A DNA stretch of 64,000 nt, from assembly GCF_019391655.1 (NCBI RefSeq), contig NZ_JAHXPQ010000001.1, forward strand, positions 806,001 to 870,000, in the 5' to 3' direction. A program made the translations under genes and the position numbers. Shown one piece after another: positions 62,025 to 64,000 of this stretch; the stretch's first letter is position 1, and each line of letters starts with the position of its first letter. Source of the stretch: Mucilaginibacter rivuli (GTDB lineage Bacteria > Bacteroidota > Bacteroidia > Sphingobacteriales > Sphingobacteriaceae). The notes beneath the pieces were generated by a model. That model had not been told where the DNA came from. It saw only the letters and a program-made list of their open reading frames with translations, and ran no database searches.

Positions 62025-63929
62025 ATGTCTAAAATAATTGGAATCGACTTAGGAACAACGAACTCCTGCGTATCAGTAATGGAAGGTAATGAGCCTGTAG
62101 TTATTGCTAACAGTGAGGGGAAACGTACAACGCCATCGGTAGTTGCATTTGTAGAAAATGGCGAGCGTAAAGTTGGTGATCCGGCAAAACGCCAGGCTAT
62201 CACTAACCCAACAAAAACGATCTCTTCTATCAAGAGGTTTATGGGTAACCAGTTTAACGAGGTAACTCAGGAGACTGGCAGGGTACCTTACAAAGTAGTA
62301 AAGGGCGACAATAACACACCACGTGTTGAAATTGACGACCGTAAATACACACCACAAGAGATATCGGCAATGATACTTCAAAAAATGAAGAAAACTGCCG
62401 AAGACTTTTTGGGAACAGAAGTAACCGAGGCGGTTATTACCGTACCGGCTTATTTTAACGACGCGCAACGCCAGGCAACTAAAGAAGCCGGCGAAATTGC
62501 TGGTTTAAATGTACGCCGTATCATCAACGAGCCTACTGCTGCTGCACTTGCTTATGGCCTGGACAAAACACATAAAGACATGAAAATTGTTGTGTTTGAC
62601 TGCGGTGGCGGTACACATGATGTTTCGGTTTTGGAATTAGGTGATGGCGTTTTCGAAGTAAAATCAACCGATGGTGATACACACTTAGGTGGTGATGACT
62701 TTGACCAGGTAATTATTGATTACTTAGCTGATGAGTTTAAAAATGACGAAGGCTTTGATTTGCGTCGCGACCCAATGTCGTTACAACGTTTAAAAGAAGC
62801 AGCTGAGAAAGCTAAGGTTGAGTTATCAAGCACAACCAGCACCGAGATCAATTTACCATACATTACCGCTGTTGACGGTATGCCTAAGCACTTGGTTAAA
62901 ACATTAACCCGTGCTAAATTTGAGCAACTGGCTGATAGCCTCATCAAACGTACCATCGACCCTTGTCAAAAAGCATTGAAAAATGCAGGTTTGTCAACTT
63001 CGGATATCGATGAGATTATCCTGGTAGGTGGTTCAACCCGTATCCCTGCGATACAGGAAGCTGTTGAGAAATTCTTTGGCAAAGCACCATCAAAAGGTGT
63101 TAACCCTGATGAGGTTGTTGCAATAGGTGCCGCTATTCAGGGTGGTGTATTATCGGGCGATGTGAAAGATGTGTTGTTGTTAGATGTTACCCCGTTATCA
63201 TTAGGTATCGAAACTATGGGTGGCGTTATGACGAAACTGATAGAAGCTAACACGACTATTCCATCTAAAAAAACAGAAACATTCTCTACCGCGTCTGATA
63301 GTCAGCCGGAAGTACAGATACACGTTTTACAGGGTGAGCGCCCAATGGCGGCTCAAAACCGTACTATCGGTCAGTTTAACCTGGCTGGTATACCTCCTGC
63401 ACCTCGTGGCGTACCTCAAATTGAAGTAACTTTTGATATAGATGCCAACGGTATATTACACGTAGGCGCTAAGGATAAAGCTACAGGTAAAGAGCAAAAG
63501 ATCCGTATCGAAGCTTCTTCAGGCTTAACTGATGCCGAGATCAAACGTATGAAAGATGAAGCTGAAGCGAATGCTGATGCTGATAAAAAGCAAAAAGAAG
63601 AAGTTGAAAAACTGAACGGTGCTGATGCGTTGATATTCTCGACAGAGAAACAACTGAAAGAGTATGGCGATAAGATCCCTGCTGATAAAAAAGCACCGAT
63701 AGAAAGCGGTCTGGAAAAATTGAAAGCTGCTTATGCTGCTAAAAATTTAGACGAGATCGATACAGTTAAGGCTGAATTGGAAGCTGCATGGAACGCTGCA
63801 TCAGAAGACATGTATAAAGCTGCTGAAGGCGGTGCGCAAGCACAACCGGGAGCTGAGCATGCTGAAGGTGCTGCTCCACAAGGTAACGCTGAAAATGTAA
63901 CTGATGTTGACTTTGAAGAAGTGAAATAA
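62025..63929 (+). CDS. dnaK: Molecular chaperone DnaK (Hsp70)
   Basis: 634 residues. The ATPase domain (1-385) has [60 protein letters not shown] (with Cys and His where many homologues have Leu/Gly-Thr-Phe variants) and [20 protein letters not shown]. The substrate-binding domain and a C-terminal lid follow, ending in the Gln/Gly/Ala-rich tail and the co-chaperone-binding DVDFEEVK. It is monocistronic: a terminator follows and dnaJ/grpE are not adjacent. Confidence 0.98.
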   Translation: MSKIIGIDLGTTNSCVSVMEGNEPVVIANSEGKRTTPSVVAFVENGERKVGDPAKRQAITNPTKTISSIKRFMGNQFNEVTQETGRVPYKVVKGDNNTPRVEIDDRKYTPQEISAMILQKMKKTAEDFLGTEVTEAVITVPAYFNDAQRQATKEAGEIAGLNVRRIINEPTAAALAYGLDKTHKDMKIVVFDCGGGTHDVSVLELGDGVFEVKSTDGDTHLGGDDFDQVIIDYLADEFKNDEGFDLRRDPMSLQRLKEAAEKAKVELSSTTSTEINLPYITAVDGMPKHLVKTLTRAKFEQLADSLIKRTIDPCQKALKNAGLSTSDIDEIILVGGSTRIPAIQEAVEKFFGKAPSKGVNPDEVVAIGAAIQGGVLSGDVKDVLLLDVTPLSLGIETMGGVMTKLIEANTTIPSKKTETFSTASDSQPEVQIHVLQGERPMAAQNRTIGQFNLAGIPPAPRGVPQIEVTFDIDANGILHVGAKDKATGKEQKIRIEASSGLTDAEIKRMKDEAEANADADKKQKEEVEKLNGADALIFSTEKQLKEYGDKIPADKKAPIESGLEKLKAAYAAKNLDEIDTVKAELEAAWNAASEDMYKAAEGGAQAQPGAEHAEGAAPQGNAENVTDVDFEEVK

Positions 63930-63952
63930 ACCCCTAAAAGGGAATAAAATAG

Positions 63953-63989
63953 AAAACCCTTCCTGATTTATTTGGGAAGGGTTTTTTTG
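63953..63989 (+). terminator. Intrinsic terminator of dnaK
   Basis: AAAACCCTTCC (63953-63963) pairs with GGAAGGGTTTT, followed by a T-run, 24 bp after the stop codon. Confidence 0.93.
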
Positions 63990-64000
63990 TGCTTTGTAGT

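Overview
The window comes from a member of the Bacteroidota, most likely family Sphingobacteriaceae (Mucilaginibacter- or Pedobacter-like). The evidence is a SusC/SusD pair, TonB-dependent receptors with carboxypeptidase-like N-terminal domains, Bacteroidota-type promoters (-7 TAnnTTTG with -33 TTTG), weak Shine-Dalgarno use, and a str-S10-spc-alpha ribosomal cluster in Bacteroidota order. The genus is an inference.

Layout. 1-6150: iron/FMN locus (DUF2271 protein fragment, PepSY-flavodoxin-reductase fusion, ApbE flavin transferase, siderophore-type TonB receptor) with iron-box-like palindromes at the receptor promoter. 6180-18050: glycan or sugar utilisation (SusD, SusC, bicupin, GH29 fucosidase, then a four-gene operon of Gfo/Idh oxidoreductase, two TIM-barrel isomerase-like proteins and a PhyH dioxygenase). 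18300-28400: mixed housekeeping genes (PhnA-like protein, RluA-type pseudouridine synthase, tRNA-Phe, a pair of Fe-S electron-transfer proteins with a DUF2750 gene between them, an acyltransferase broken by two frameshifts, MtgA). 28500-29740: rpsF-rpsR-rplI operon on the minus strand. 29740-34000: a repeat-rich accessory island with a lone terminase-small-subunit-like gene, REP-like repeats, a 130-bp nested palindrome and a two-gene XRE-ImmA/IrrE module. 34000-38510: dnaX, an acidic protein, icd, a GIY-YIG nuclease gene bracketed by inverted repeats, and a YjbR-family gene. 38600-59910: about 20 kb of ribosomal and translation genes, from rpsL-rpsG-fusA-rpsJ, through rplC to rpmJ, to rpsM-rpsK-rpsD-rpoA-rplQ, with secY, map and infA. 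This cluster is interrupted between rpsJ and rplC by a membrane coiled-coil protein and a fungal-Tyr1-like prephenate dehydrogenase. 59930-64000: Raf-kinase-inhibitor-like protein, AraC regulator, a repeat-filled intergenic stretch, and dnaK with a sigma-54-like promoter.

The most unusual theme is the non-coding DNA. Several families of short, internally repetitive words recur at gene boundaries, including inside the ribosomal operons, and in two places are translated in frame. A REP-like family with a core resembling GTCATTGCGAGG brackets the GIY-YIG gene in inverted orientation, and another word family brackets the DUF2750 gene. The ImmA/IrrE module, with direct-repeat operator candidates, is the best candidate for a little-described toxin/defence-like system. 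All family assignments are from reading the sequence and remembered family signatures. No database search was run.
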